A DNA stretch of 64,000 bases from Bombus terrestris (GCF_910591885.1 NW_025963548.1:2161501-2225500); one strand, 5' to 3'. Positions 1-11,894 are shown, counted from the first letter of the stretch. Notes: generated by a model not told the origin, from the letters alone. Numbers and translations are program-made.

Positions 1-397
1 AGGCGGTTACCGAAGGTTAATCAAATTCCGTCGTTTTTGTCGTGATCATATGCCCTCTAGCCAACTACCCGAAATGTCAGCATTTGTAATCAAGGTCGAG
101 AGTTCAGCGTCCGTTGTGATTTTTCGAGAACACCTTGGAAATTTAAATCCCAACGCCTTTTGTCAACTCCGACGCATATAAATATAGCGAACAGGCTAGC
201 GAGGCATTCTTTGTTATCGAATAACACGAGCAGTAGCAGTTAAGTCGATACTTCTTTGCGCCGATTTATTCGTAATCACGAATCAAGACAACAAGTGTAT
301 TATACGTCTAGTGTACACGTAGGGTATATTTTAATAAACTACACAGTTAAATATACTCTTGTGTTTTTAAGCCTAAATCTCTACCATACATCTGAAA
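1..397 (+). repeat. 5' LTR of Gypsy-1 (partial)
   Basis: Aligns with 4595-4988 with scattered substitutions. It contains a TATA box and an AATAAA polyadenylation signal (333-338). The first ~108 bp, corresponding to 4487-4594 in the 3' LTR, are missing because the window begins inside the repeat. The end is set by the primer-binding site at 399. Confidence 0.9.
177..184 (+). promoter_or_regulatory. TATA box of Gypsy-1 5' LTR
   Basis: TATAAATA lies in the LTR upstream of the AATAAA at 333-338, the usual U3 to R arrangement. In the 3' LTR the equivalent stretch has lost the TATA match and the AATAAA has become AATAAC, consistent with an inactive copy. Confidence 0.55.
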
Positions 398-398
398 C

Positions 399-418
399 TG
401 GTGACACCGACGTGATTT
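399..418 (+). other. Primer-binding site, tRNA-Trp type
   Basis: The sequence TGGTGACACCGACGTGATTT directly follows the LTR. It is complementary, with one mismatch, to the 3' end of insect tRNA-Trp (ending GTCGGGGTCACCA), which would prime minus-strand synthesis. The tRNA assignment comes from known tRNA sequence, not from a search. Confidence 0.75.
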
Positions 419-482
419 TTGTGTAAGAGGTGACAGCGATAGGCTAGTCGCAGTTTGAATATCATAGTCCGCAACTCACACA

Positions 483-1354
483 ATGGAAAAGGAGAGCAAA
501 CGAACTCCAGCCGGCTCATCGTTCCGCGTGCCGCCCTTTATGCCCACCATGACCAGGATTTGGTTTTACATTTTAGAGAAATATTTCGGGGTAGCCGGCA
601 TCTTCCACGACGATGAAAAATCCTTAGCCCTCATGGGATTCTTCGACCCACATTACCTCGCGAAGATTGAGGATACAGTGACCAACCTCCCCGCCACAGG
701 CCAGTACGATAAATTGAAGAGCGAGCTGATCCGCGCCCTGACCGAATCGGACAGCGCCAAGTTCGAAAGGTTAGTCGAACGTGAAGAGATGGGCGACAGA
801 AAACCCTCACAGTTTTATAATGACTTAAAAAATTAGCCAGCCCCCTCGCTTCCGATGAATTCATCCACATCTTGTGGAGGAATCGCCTCCCTGATCGCAT
901 CAGGGAAGTCCAGGCTGCAGTGGACGATACGAGTATCGAGAAACTGACCAGGACAGCGGATAAAATCGATGAGGCGTATAATCGTAACGGGAAGCGCGCT
1001 CACAAGGTAGTCACAATCGAGCCACCGGCGTCACACGAAGGCAAAAACGACGCACTGGCCGCCGAGGTCAGCAGACTGCGAGAACAGATTAAGGCTATGG
1101 GAAGCGGCGGGTATCATCGACCACGAAGACGTTCGAATTCTCTCACTCGACCCCGCCGCCGTTCGCGTTCGCGAGACCATCCGCGCCAGGACGGAATTTG
1201 CTTCTATCATGCGAGGTTCGGCGATCGCGCCACGCTTGTAGTTGGAAGTCGGGAAACGACCCCAGCCGTCCGTAAAAGCGGAGGACGGCGACGGCTTGGG
1301 ATCTCGCCGCATCTTTATTTTGGACCAGAGAACGAAGACTTCGTTCTTAGTTGA
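483..1354 (+). pseudogene. gag: Gypsy-1 gag (frameshifted)
   Basis: The first frame (483-836) carries a capsid-like segment ending in the motif EREEMGDRKPSQ, typical of insect gypsy Gag proteins. It stops after an A-run near 828-833. The same protein resumes in another frame at about 838-1240, with an Arg/Ser-rich stretch followed by a degenerate C-x-x-H nucleocapsid-like segment (CFYHARFGDRAT) that normally precedes the protease. A small indel in the A-run explains the break. Gag would form the virus-like particle. No intact product can be made from this copy. Confidence 0.85.
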
Positions 1355-4300
1355 CACCGGTGCTGATATCGGCGTTCATCCCCGAAGCAGGCTATCTAGG
1401 GACGTAAAGAAAACAACGTATGAACTATTCGCTGCCAATGGGACGCGCATCGCAACGTACGGCACTATAGCGATGGAGCTGAACCTGTCCCTTAGACGTG
1501 CCTTCCAATGGCACTTCACTGTCGCCGATGTGCAAACCCTCATCATCGGCCTAGGTTTCCTAAGTCATTACGGGTTGCTTGTGGATCCAAGAAAAAGACG
1601 ACTTCTCGACTCAACAAACCAGCTATCGACCAGGGGATACGCCGCCAACTGCGAACAGCTTATGACTAAGACCGTAAGCAGGGATTTGGTCTACCACCAA
1701 TTGTTGGCGAAATGTCCAGATCTAACGCGCCCACCGGCCTTTGGGTGAGAGAAAATGCGGCACTGTGTGGAGCACCACATCGAAACCACACCCCGCCTGC
1801 CCGTATATTGCAAACCCCGCCCTCACGCACCGGACCGTCTCAAGCCAATCAAGGCGGAATTTGTAACACTTATCGAGCAAGGAGTCATGCGCCCATCGAA
1901 GAGTTCCCGGGCATCTCGACTACACGTCGTCCCAAAGAAGGATGGAAGTCTGCGGCATTGCGATGACTACAGAGCGCTGAACGCCCGCACTGTACCCGAT
2001 AGGTACTCTCCACCGCACATACAAGACTTCGCGCAGCATTTACACGGTCGGCGAATATTCTCAAAAACTGGTTTAGTGCGCGCCTACCATCAAATCTCAA
2101 TCGCGCCTGAGGACGGTACAAAAACCGCGGTTTCGACACCATTCGGCCTTTTCGAGGCAAACAACATGATGTTTGGGCTTCGAAACGCCGCGCAAACGTG
2201 TCAAAGATTTGTCGACGTAATCACGCGAGGCTTAGATTTCGTTTACGCGTACATAGATGACTTCTTGGTAGCTTCGGAAACCGAGGAGCAGCACCGCGGG
2301 CACTTGCGGATCTTGTTCGAACGTCTAAACCAGTAAGGCGTAGTAATCAATCTCGCAAAGTGCGAGTTCGGCATTAATGAAATAGCCTTCCTAGGCCATA
2401 CGGTAAACGCGCACGGAATAAAACCGCTCGCCGATCGCGTTAGAGCCATAAATGAAGCACCGCTCCCCGCGAACATCAAGGCACTACGCGGATACCTCGG
2501 TATGATTAACTTTTACCGACGTTTCATACCGGGGGCAGCTAAAATTTTGCAACCCCTCAACGATTTGTTACAAGGGGCGAAAAAGGGCAACATGCCCATT
2601 ATTTAGTCGGAGGAAGCCAAAACGAGCTTTAGCGAGTCAAAACGCGCCCTAGCTGACGCTACGATGTTAGGGCATCCTATACCTGGCGCGCCCATCAGCC
2701 TCGCAGTAGACGCGGCCGACTTTGCAATAGGGGCGGTGTTGCAGTAACGCGCGAATGACACTTGGCAACCGTTGGGTTTCTTAACTAAAGCCTCAAATTT
2801 CGCGCAGCGAAAATATAGCGCGTACGATCGCGAATTACTCGCTATGTATACCGCGGTCAAGCGATTTAGACACGCCGTAGAGGGGAGGAATTTCATTATT
2901 TTCATAGATCACAAACACCACACCTATGCGTTCAGTCAGAATCCCGACAGGTGTTCGCCGAGACAATTCCGTCAACTAGATTAGATCGGGCAGTTCACGA
3001 CCGATATAAGGCATATAAAAAGACTGAATAACAATGCAGCCGACGCCCTATCTCGCATCGAAGCCATAGGAAAATCCGTGGATCACAAAACTCTCGCCGC
3101 CGCGCAAGAAGAAGGCAAGGAGCTCCGCGACATCATCAACTCCGATATATCCGCGTTGCAGGTTAAGAAAATTCGTTTTCCGGATTACGACGCGGAAATA
3201 TACTGCGACGTATCAGGCGACATCGTACGACCGTACGTACCGAAACCCTTGCGGCGCGACGTATTCAATTCGCTCCACGGACTTTCCCATCTAGGGATAC
3301 GCGCGACCCAAAAATTCGTAAAATAGCGTATAGTTTGGCCGGTGGTAAACAAAAATTGCCAAACATGGACACGGCAATACATCCCGTGTCAATAATGTAA
3401 AATAACGAGACACGTATCAACGCCGACCGGAACATTCGCAGAGCTAGCAGGACGATTCGAGCATGTACATTTAGACATCATCGTCATGCAATATTCACAA
3501 GGCTACCGATATTGTCTAACATGTACCGACCGTTTTTCACGTTGGCCCGAAGCGATTCCAATCCCAGATATGGAAGCGACGACCGTTGCCTCGGCTCTTC
3601 TTTCCACATGGATAGCGCGTTTTGGCGTCCCAGCAAAAATAACAACCGATCAAGGACGCCAATTCGAATCCAGTCTTTTCAACGAACTATGCCGGATGCT
3701 CGGCATTGATCATTTGCGTACCACAGCCTACCACCTCGCGTCCAGCGGGATGGTAGAGCGCTTTCACAGGCAGCTTAAGGCCGCAATCAAATGCCACAAT
3801 TCGAGCAACTGGGTTGAAAGCCTTCCCATAGTTCTTTTAGACATTAGAACCGCCATCAAGGAGGACCTGAGCGCAACCGCAGCCGAAATGATTTACGGTA
3901 CGGACATACGATTGCCAGCAGAATTCTTTGTACCAGCAAAACAACCGGCCAACGCGGAATTCGCAAACTGTCCGCGAGAGCGAATGAGCGATATTAAACC
4001 TCTGCCGACTTCACGACACGGCGAAAAGAAAACGTTCATGTTCCGCTATTTAGAAACGTCGCCGTGCGTTTTCGTACGCCACGATGCAATCGGAGGTCCA
4101 CTGCAACCACCATACGATGGCCCCTATCAGGTTACACAGCATGGGATGAAAACCATTACCATACGGATGAAGGACAAAAGCGTGAAAGTCTCCGTAGATC
4201 GTCTAAAACCCGCCTTCATCGTGTCGGAAGATATTGAGCATCTGGAAAGGAGCGCAGAAACCTACGACGTATTTTTACCTGGGAAAATCTTCCGACCGCA

Positions 4301-4409
4301 AAGCAGCGAGCAAGCGCAACAAAGCGACGGAGACGCAAGAACCAATTATACCACGCGTTCGGGCAGGAGAGTTCGTTCTCCTCACCGCTTTCAAACGGGT
4401 TTGAATTAA
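1242..4409 (+). pseudogene. pol: Gypsy-1 pol: protease, RT, RNase H, integrase, with multiple stops
   Basis: One reading frame runs through the region. The protease motif LVDTGAD lies near 1349. The RT segment 1755-2336 holds YIDDFLVAS, the YxDD-type active site. RNase H lies around 2700-2990. A chromodomain-less integrase (about 3460-3900) has HLDII, TTDQG and MVERFHR, matching the D,D-35-E core. Stops interrupt the frame between about 1746 and 3400, for example after 2333, near 2605, near 2746, near 2982 and near 3326. Several look like simple Gln or Trp codon to stop changes. The final frame (3486-4409) is open through the integrase C terminus. This is an old, non-functional polyprotein. 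Confidence 0.92.
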
Positions 4410-4486
4410 GCGGTTAGCAAGGGCACCGCGCTAACATACGTAAACAAACATAAAAAGAAGTAACGTTAACACTGGCAGGCGGGTAC

Positions 4487-4988
4487 TGTAGCGGCACTCG
4501 TAGGTAAAATTCATAACGGTTTCGGTCTAGTGAACCCGCTACACAACAAATCGTGTTTACTGAAAGATGAGTTTATTATAGATCCGACAACCTTAGGCGG
4601 TTACCGAAGGTTAATCAAAATCCGTAGATTTTGTCGTGAGCATATGCCCTCGAGTCAACTACCCGAAAATTCAATATTTGTAAACAAGGTCGAGAGTTCA
4701 GCGTCAGTTGCGATTTTTCTAGAACACCTTCAAAATTCAAATCCCAACGCCTTTTGTCAACTCCAGCGCATACGAATATACCTAGCAGGGTAGGAGGCAT
4801 TCTTTTTTATCGAGTGACACGAGCAGTAGCAGCTAAGTCGATATTTCTTTGCGCCCATCTATTCGTAATCATGAATCAAGACAACAAGTGTATTATACGA
4901 CTAGTGTACACGTAGGGTATATTTTAATAACCTACATAGTTAAATATACTCTTGTGCTTTTAAATCTAAATAGCTACCATACGCCTCA
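4487..4988 (+). repeat. 3' LTR of Gypsy-1
   Basis: Begins TGTAGCGGCACTCG just after a short G-rich tract (possible polypurine tract, about 4476-4485). From 4595 it matches the 5' LTR starting at base 1. The end is uncertain by a few bases because the flanking repeat (matching 24620 onward) starts immediately. Confidence 0.8.
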
Positions 4989-4991
4989 AAT

Positions 4992-5093
4992 CAAATTCGC
5001 ACTAGTGAATATCTGCTCTATTCCATAACAACAACGTCTAATCCAAATGAAGATTCGTTTCACGCATCTAACACTAATCATAATGTGAACCCG
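4992..5093 (+). repeat. 3' tail of LTR-like repeat A, truncated by Gypsy-1
   Basis: Matches the end of the complete repeat A copy at about 24625-24727, lying at the same distance upstream of an F-box copy. The Gypsy-1 3' LTR abuts it, so Gypsy-1 probably inserted into repeat A here. The rest of repeat A would lie left of the window. Confidence 0.7.
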
Positions 5094-5247
5094 ATCTATA
5101 TGAAGATACATGCACATGCGATCGATTCTGACTGTCCAGGACTCTCACCGGAGTTGGAACTCGCAGTGCACCGTGACGAACGGCACATGTGTAAGAATTC
5201 ATTCTCAGCCAGACCGTCAGTCGTGCTCGCGCCACAATAGAAGCAAC

Positions 5248-5635
5248 ATGGAGTTTCTTTAGATCTCTGCTACGCGTCGTTGGCTTGTTCGTGCCAAGTA
5301 AGGTAGATATCATTTCCGAACTACCACTGGAAGTTTTGCACTTGATACTTCGAAAATTGGATCCCTCGTCCCTGCAGAGCGCCGCGCTTGTCTCGCGCAA
5401 ATGGTTCAACGTATGTAGATCCGACAAGTGTCTACGGCGGAAAGCGAGACGTCACATGAGGCATACGAGAAAGCGGGTCAAGATGCAATTTCTCAGACCT
5501 GCAGCCGCTAAAGCTACCAACCAAGAATCAAGAAGTAGAGGACGTGGTGAGGGCAGCCTAAAGCACGAAATAAGCTTATCCGCTACTCGTACGGCGGTCA
5601 TCGTTGGAATGTTACGCGGTCCTCCGAAAATTTAA
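5248..5635 (+). pseudogene. F-box gene copy 1 (frameshifted at the start)
   Basis: Close relative of the copy at 24880-25317. The ATG at 5248 reads only four codons before TAG, because this copy has one extra base in the T-rich stretch after the start. The remaining frame (5285-5635) encodes an F-box: LPLEVLHLILRKLDPSS, then AALVSRKWFNVC with the conserved Trp kept, followed by the Arg/Lys-rich RRKARRHMRHTRKRVKM. F-box proteins normally link substrates to SKP1-CUL1 ubiquitin ligases, with a substrate-binding domain after the F-box; none is recognisable here. The frame ends earlier than in copy 2 (TAA at 5633). The TATA of copy 2 is altered here (ACATGTGTAAG). An AATAAA lies at 5775-5780. Confidence 0.75.
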
Positions 5636-5774
5636 ATGCGAGATCGCTCCATCGATGTTGGACCAGTAACATGTATTAGACTCTAACTCATCTATGTACC
5701 GTAATATGACTGCTTGCTTTTGCGAGAAATTGAAACGGTCTTGTCCGGATTCAGAACTGTAGAGTGAAGCTTGA

Positions 5775-5780
5775 AATAAA
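5775..5780 (+). terminator. Candidate polyadenylation signal of F-box copy 1
   Basis: AATAAA lies about 140 bp after the stop codon. It is also present in the reversed copy 3 (TTTATT at about 40982-40987) but mutated to AATACA in copy 2 near 25410. This supports a short intronless transcription unit of roughly 0.6 kb. Confidence 0.5.
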
Positions 5781-5849
5781 ATGGTTTTACTGAGACGGCA
5801 ATGTGTTTCAGTCACGACAATACTATCTGTATCGTAATAGGCCCATTAT

Positions 5850-6396
5850 TGAATATTAACTACAATGTATCACCGCTGCAATTGCAGATTTGTCGTCAAT
5901 TAGGTGCAAGATATACTCCTCATTGGCTGCCAAATACAGCGCACTTCAGCTGGCTCGAGCTACTATATCATCTCTGCTCCTCGACATATCAAGCGTAATT
6001 GCAGTTTTACAAATTAAGGTTAACATATTCAAATGAATGTATCTCCGTTTCTATTGCACATGTGGCTACAATTCGATGTCCGTTACATTTCACATCTGAT
6101 GACAAATGCAGCACACATCAGCAGGTTTGTACTATGTCAACTCCGGGCTCTGTCAAATCCAGCGAAATTGCTGTTTTGCATATTCATGCTTAACTATTCA
6201 AATCACCGTATAGCCGTTTGCATTGCAAATATGCCGACAGCACGAAGCACGTTATACTCCATATTCGCTGCCAAATACAGTGCATATTATCTGGTTTGAG
6301 TTATGTAACGTGTGGACGCAGCCAACCTCAGCGCATTTGCATTTTTGTATATTCAGGCTTAAATATTCAAGTCAACATATTGTAGTATCGTGCGGA
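5850..6396 (+). repeat. ~168-bp satellite, array 1, proximal block
   Basis: About three diverged tandem monomers. Landmarks recur in fixed order: GCATATTCAGG, then ATATTCAAATCAACG, TATCTCCGTTTC, GCAGATATGTCGACAATTCG, CTCCACATTTGCTGCCAAAT, GCGCACATCAGC, then CTATGTCAACTCTGG and CCAGCGTAATTGCAGTTTT. The block starts just after the F-box 3' region. It corresponds to 25480-26522 in array 2, which has three additional monomers. Short open frames here are by-products of the repeat. Confidence 0.88.
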
Positions 6397-6772
6397 AAAA
6401 GCCTCATTAGAAATCGATCAAAACAATGTCGAATATCCTTCGGTTGTTACTTTACATCGGGGAGAAAGCCTATGTGACTAAAGTCACCTTGTACTTGCTG
6501 AGCGTTAACAGAATGGGGTTAGAGAGTTGGAAAAACAAACACTAATGGTAGGGGACGATTTAACTTTAAAGATTGGCTGATCGAGAAGCGTTGAGCGGTT
6601 GATCGAGAAATAAGAGTGAGTCGAGAGGTCGGAGTTAATCGAGGAGTCGAAGAGTAGAGTTGTTAGCGCTGTCGAGTTGCGGGAGTTGTTAGCGTTGTTG
6701 AGAGTGGAGTTGTTAGCGTTGTCGAGTTGTGAGAGGTGTCAGCGTTGCTGAGAGTAGAGTTGTTAGGGCTTT
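6397..6772 (+). repeat. Spacer S1 with GTTAGCG/GTCGAG minisatellite
   Basis: Interrupts the satellite. The second half (about 6590-6772) is a degenerate short tandem repeat built from GAGTTGTTAGCG and GTCGAGTTG(T/C)GAGAGG units of roughly 20-40 bp. The first half is unique-looking and contains TAACTTTAAAGATTGG. A near-identical spacer sits at 26523-26908 in the direct duplicate. No gene is seen. Confidence 0.7.
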
Positions 6773-9722
6773 CCATTTTCAGGATTAAATATTCAAATCA
6801 AGCTATTTCCGATTCCGTTGCAGATATGTCCACAATTCGAGTTAGCGTCGTACTGCCAAATGTATTGCTCATCAGCCGGTTTGCGCTATGTCGTTTCTGA
6901 CCATTGTTAAATCCAGCGCAATTGCAATTTGGGATACTCATGCACGAATAATCAAATCAGCGTATCTCCGTTTTTGTGGCAAATATGTCGAGAATTCGAT
7001 GTGACTTGTACCCCACATTTCTTGCCAAATGCAGCGCACACCAGCCTGTTTCCGTTATGTCCTCTCTGGTTTCAGTCAAAGCCGGCATGATTGTAGTTTC
7101 CCATATTCATGCCTAAATGTTCAAATAAACCTATACAGAGCATATCTGCCACTTTGCGCAATGTCAATTCTGGATCGTGTCAAATCCAGCGTATTTGCAG
7201 TTTTGCATACTCAGTCTGAAATATTGAAATCCACGTATCTACGCCTCAAGAGCTCAAATGACGAGCATTCGATGCGCATAATACTGCACATATGCTGCCA
7301 AATCAGCCGGTTTGTGCCACGTCAACTCTGGACCCGATCAAATTCTGTGTAATTGCAAATTTGCATATTCAGGCTTAAATATTCAAATGAAGGTATCTTC
7401 GTTCCTATTACAGATATGTCGACAATACTATGCAAGTTGTATTCCACATTTACTACCAAATACAGCGCGCATCATCCGGGATGCGACTTTTCAACTGTGA
7501 ACGCTGTAAAAGCCAATGTAATTGCGGATTTGCATGTTAAGGCTGAATTACTCGTTAGAACGTAGCCGCACTGGTATTGGATATATGTCGAAAATGCTAT
7601 GCGCGGTAGCTCCACATTTGCTGCCAAATAGAGCGCACATCAGTGGGCTGGCGCTAAGTTAACTCTGGACCGTGTGAAATCCAGCGAAATTGCAGTTTTG
7701 CATATTCAGTCCTAAATATTCAAATCTACGTATCTCTGTTTCTAATGCAGATATGACGATGAATTTCTGTGTGTTATACTCCACATTGGCTCCCAAATTT
7801 AGCAAACATCGGAGGGTTTTTGCTATGTCATCTGTGTATTCTGTGAAATCCAATGTAATTGCAGTTTTGCTTACATAGGCTGAATCTTCCATCAGAAAAC
7901 ATTGCACTGTTATTAGCTGTATACATATTATGTATGTCGGAAATACGATGCACGCTACACTCCACATTTGCTGCCAGATACAGTGAACACGATCCGGTTT
8001 GAGCTGTGTCAACTCTGGACCTTGTACATGCAGCGTAATTGCCGTTTTACATATTCGGTCTCAGATATTTGAATCATCTTTTCTCCTCTTTTATAGCACA
8101 CATGCTGAGAACTCGATGCATCTTATACTCCACAGTTGCTGCCAAATACAGCCCACATCAGCTGCTTTGAGCTATGTCATCTCTGTTCTCCGATAAATCC
8201 AACGTCGTTTCAGCTTTGCATATTCAGGCTGAAATATTCTAATCAACGTATCTCCGCTTCCGTTGCAGATATGCCGACAACGTAAAGCGTGTTATACGCC
8301 AAAATTGTTGCCAAATACTGCACACATCAGCCGCTTTGGGCTATGTCGATTGTGGACCCTGTGAAGTGCAGCGTAATTGTAGTTTTGCATACTCAGGAAT
8401 AAACGTTCAGATCAATGTGTCTCCGCCTCTATAGCATATGTGCCGACATCCACTCCATATTTGCTGCCAAATACAGCGCACATTAGTGGGCTGGCGCTAT
8501 GTCAACTCTGGCCCGTGTCAAACCCGCGTAATTGCAGTTTTGCAAATTCGTGCATAAATATTCAAATCAACGTATCTACGATTCTGTTACAGATATGCCG
8601 ACAATTCGAATCAGGTTATACTTTACATTTGCTGCCAATACAGTGCACATCATTCGATTTAAACTATGTCATCTCCGATCACCGACAAATCCAGCGTCAT
8701 TGCAGTTTTTCATATACATTATTATATATTGAAATCCACGCATCTCCGTTACTGTTGGAAATGTGTCGACAATACGATTTGCTTTGTATTCCACATTTCT
8801 TGCAAATTAAACCAATATCATCCAATTAGCGCTTTGTCCACTCTGGTCCGGTCAAACCCAACGCAACTGCAGTTTTGCATTATCAAACCTAAATAATCAA
8901 ATCAACTAATCTCCGTTTCGATTGCAGATATGTGGAAAGTTCGATGCGCTTTATACTCCGTAGTTGCTACTAAATACAGCTCACATCATCTGGTTTGCGC
9001 TATGTCAAATCCGGACCCCGTGAAATCAAGCGTAAATGCAGTAATGCATGATCAGGGTTCAATATTAAGATCGACGTGACTCAGTTTCTGTTGCAGATAT
9101 GTCGACAAAACGGTGCGCGTTATATTCCACATCGACTGCCATACACTGGGCGCTTCATCTGGTTTAAGCCATGTTAAATACGGAACGAGTCAAATCCAGC
9201 GTATTTGTAGTTTTGCACATTCAAGCCTAATATTCAAGTGAATGTATCTCCGTTTTCATAGTAAGTATGTTCACAATAGGATGCATGTTATACTCCACAT
9301 TTGCTGCCAAATACAGCACACATCAGACAGTTTGCACATTGTCAAGACTGGACTCGGTGAAATCCAGCGTGACTGCAGTTTTGGATATTAATGCTTACAT
9401 ATTCGAATCGAGGTATCTCCGCTTGTTTTGCAGAAACGTTGGCCATACAATGCGCCTTATATTCCACATCTGATGCCAAATCAGCCGGTTTGTGCTATGC
9501 CAACTCTGGACCCTGTAAATTCTAGCATAATTGCAGTTTTTGCTATTAATGCTTAAATATTGCTTTCAAAGTCTCTCCGCTTGTTTTGCACATATGTCGA
9601 CAATTCGATACGCCTTATACTCTACATTTGCTACAGTTACATTACTCATCAGTTTGTTTGAGCTATGTCAACTCTGGTCTCTGCCAAAACCTGCCAAAAT
9701 GCAATTTTGCATGTTCAGGAAT
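6773..9722 (+). repeat. ~168-bp satellite, array 1, distal block
   Basis: About 17 tandem monomers. Successive occurrences of the ATTGCAGTTTTGCAT landmark fall near 7352, 7522, 7689, 7857, 8037, 8207, 8376, 8530, 8700, 8868, 9037, 9208, 9372, 9531 and 9700, giving spacings of about 154-180 and mostly 168-170. Monomers differ visibly from one another, so this is an old array. It ends where copia is inserted (TSD GGAAT at 9718-9722). The reverse complement is 61079-64000 and the direct duplicate is 26909-29862. Confidence 0.92.
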
Positions 9723-9967
9723 TGAAAAGATATACAATGGATTCGGAAATACAAATAATTCCCTTTATTTAGCACACAACTGTTATACATATAACATATA
9801 CTCTAAAGACCTCGAAATGCTACTAGCACGCACGCTTGTTGTCAACCGGCTCCTCCAGATACTTCTAACGCCTGACTCTTGTCTTTTGTCCCAACTAAGG
9901 CCTGGACGTCCTCTGACGCTTACGCGCACATTTACATGTACAGTTTAAATGTATCATGTTCCTAACA
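9723..9967 (-). repeat. Copia 3' LTR (left arm)
   Basis: In sense orientation it begins TGTTAGGAACATG and ends ATATCTTTTCA, a TG...CA LTR. It contains CTAAATAAAGGG (AATAAA signal) and an upstream TATA-like AGTATATG. It pairs with the 5' LTR at 21480-21724. Confidence 0.92.
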
Positions 9968-10164
9968 CGCCTCCTTACATTTATACTGTACACTTAATCG
10001 TATTTACATGCTTTGACGAATTACGTAACAGAAACTTTGACACTTATTGCTTTATCTACATTTCTCTTAGTTTACATTCATCCATGACCTGAACCTTTCG
10101 AATTTCTCTCTCTGTACACAGTGCCTTCGTAAAAATATCCGCAGTATTTTCGCCTGTAATTACT

Positions 10165-11335
10165 TTAAATGTTTATCTTGTTCTCCTTTAAGCACTCGTG
10201 AACATAGTGGTAATGAACTTCAATGTGTTTAGAATTTTTTGTAAAATTTCCGTGCTTTGCTATACTTATCACTCCAGAGTTATCCTCATAAATTTTTACA
10301 GGGTTATCGTCTAGATTTACATTGAAGATTTTCATAATTTCCCTAATAGACATTAATTCACTCACCGCTTCCGATAGAGCTACATACTCTGCATACGTCG
10401 AGGCTTTTGTCACACACCTTTGTTTTTTTAGACTTCCAACCAATTACATTTCCATACAATATAATTACATATCCAGAAGTCGATTTCCTATCTAAATGAT
10501 CTCCTGCCCAATCAGCGTCCACATAACAATCTATCGTTTCACATTTTTCATTCCTTTTATAATCTAATCTTAAATCTCTAGTCCGGTACAAATATTTCAA
10601 TATTCGCAAAGCATATTTCAAATGTGTCTCATTACAACAATCTTGAAATCTACTCAAATAATTCACACTATAACTTATATCGGGTCTGGTATTTACACTA
10701 ACATACAACAATGCGCCAATTAAATTTTTGTATCCAATATCCTCTCTATTTATCTCAGCTTTTTCAATTTTTAAGTTGGTCTCCATAGGTGTACAGTACA
10801 ATTTGCTATTTTGTAACTTACATTTGTTTGCTAATGATTCAATGTATTTCTTTTGGCTTAATCTTATTTCATTTTTGAAATAATCATAGTCTATATTTAT
10901 TCCAAGATATTCTTTGACTTCATCTAAATCTTTCATTTCAAATCTATTAGTTAATAACTTCTTTACCCTTTGTATCTTCCTTTTATTTTTACTACAAATT
11001 AGCAAATCGTCTACATACATTAGCAAATAAACAACATTTTCTCCCTCTCCATGTATATATAGGCACAACTCTATGTTATTCTCCTTAAAACCTAATCTCG
11101 TCACATACTTATTAAGACACTCATACCACTCCCTTCGACTTTCTTTTAACCCATAAAGCGCTTTCGATAGTTTACAAACTCTATTCGTTCCGTCCGCATA
11201 TCCCTTTGGTTGATTTACATATACCTCCGAGGTTACTTCACCATTTAAAAAAGCAGTTTCTACATTCATTTGCTCAATAATTAATCCATTTTGACAACAA
11301 TATGTCTCATAACCCCTATGGGGAGTATATGTCAT
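10165..11335 (-). pseudogene. pol: Copia RT and RNase H (left arm, frameshifted)
   Basis: The frame 10358-11335 holds the copia RT core with LLMYVDDLLICS (YVDD catalytic pair), then the RNase H start DCYVDADWAGDH and DRKSTSGYV. One extra A in an A-run near 10432 (compared with the central copy) throws the C terminus into the next frame, 10165-10443, which carries the remaining RNase H. The N-terminal end of RT lost about 20 bp relative to the central copy. Both lesions are also in the right arm. The enzyme would copy element RNA into DNA, but this copy cannot encode it whole. Confidence 0.9.
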
Positions 11336-11894
11336 CGGCTATGCTCCTTTGTTGGAATCCCCTTACCACTAATCTAGCCTTATACCTGTCATCTGATTTT
11401 CTCGTGTAAACCCATTTTACATCTAATACGTCTTTGCCTTTTACCCTTTCTACCAATTTCCAAGTTTTATTATTATAAAGACATTCTATTTCCTTATTCA
11501 TAGCTTGTTTCCAATCTTCACTATCTTCACAACAAATCGCCTCCTCAAATGTACAAGGGATATCTACACTACAATAATTTGCATGGATTTCACTAATGTT
11601 TTCTTTTTCTGGATATCTTACTGGAGTTCTCTTATTACGTGTAGATCTTCTAGGGATGTTTAAGCTTTCAAGACTGTTATCATTTTCATCTTCCCTACTT
11701 TCTAACTCTTCCTTATTCATGTTTACCAATAAATCATTATCCTCAATGTCATCGTTATCTTTATCGAATGAATTTTCCGCAACGCCGATACATTTTGTGT
11801 CTGTTCCTATGACCTCTACATGTCTCGCTATTGTTATTTTCCTACCTAATAAGACTCTGTAACCTACTTCACTATATCCTAACAAAATTCCCAT
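11316..11894 (-). pseudogene. pol: Copia integrase C-terminal/linker and RT N-terminus (left arm)
   Basis: The frame encodes the acidic linker (DKDNDDIEDNDLL), PRRSTRNKRTP, then EDWKQAMNKEIECL and WVYTRKSDDRYKARLVVRGFQQ, the conserved start of copia RT. It ends at ADDIYSP because of the ~20-bp net deletion shared with the right arm. An 8-bp deletion separates it from the integrase frame at 11914. Confidence 0.88.

Larger units (their letters stand above)
1..4990 (+). mobile_element. Degenerate Ty3/gypsy LTR retrotransposon (Gypsy-1), 5' end cut by window edge
   Basis: Two related LTRs flank gag and pol reading frames in the order gag, protease, reverse transcriptase, RNase H, integrase, which is the Ty3/gypsy order. 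The primer-binding site follows the left LTR directly. Pol stays mostly in one frame but carries many in-frame stops, and gag is frameshifted, so the copy is long inactive. No env frame is present between integrase and the 3' LTR. The left LTR starts mid-sequence at base 1 (which matches 4595), so about 108 bp of the element and its left target site lie outside the window. Confidence 0.93.

Noticed and set aside
5612..5815. Antisense 67-codon frame opposite the F-box 3' region, open in all three copies (5612-5815, 25207-25446, 40948-41151)
   Set aside because: Between copies nearly every difference changes the amino acid, and it overlaps the sense gene's end and poly(A) signal. There is no sign of constraint.
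7029..8829. Many 60-130 codon open frames within the satellite blocks (for example 7029-7352, 8440-8829 and their counterparts in other arrays)
   Set aside because: They recur because the monomer of about 168 bp is close to a multiple of three and lacks stops in some phases. They start and stop at arbitrary monomer positions, show no domain, and differ between arrays by frame-breaking changes.
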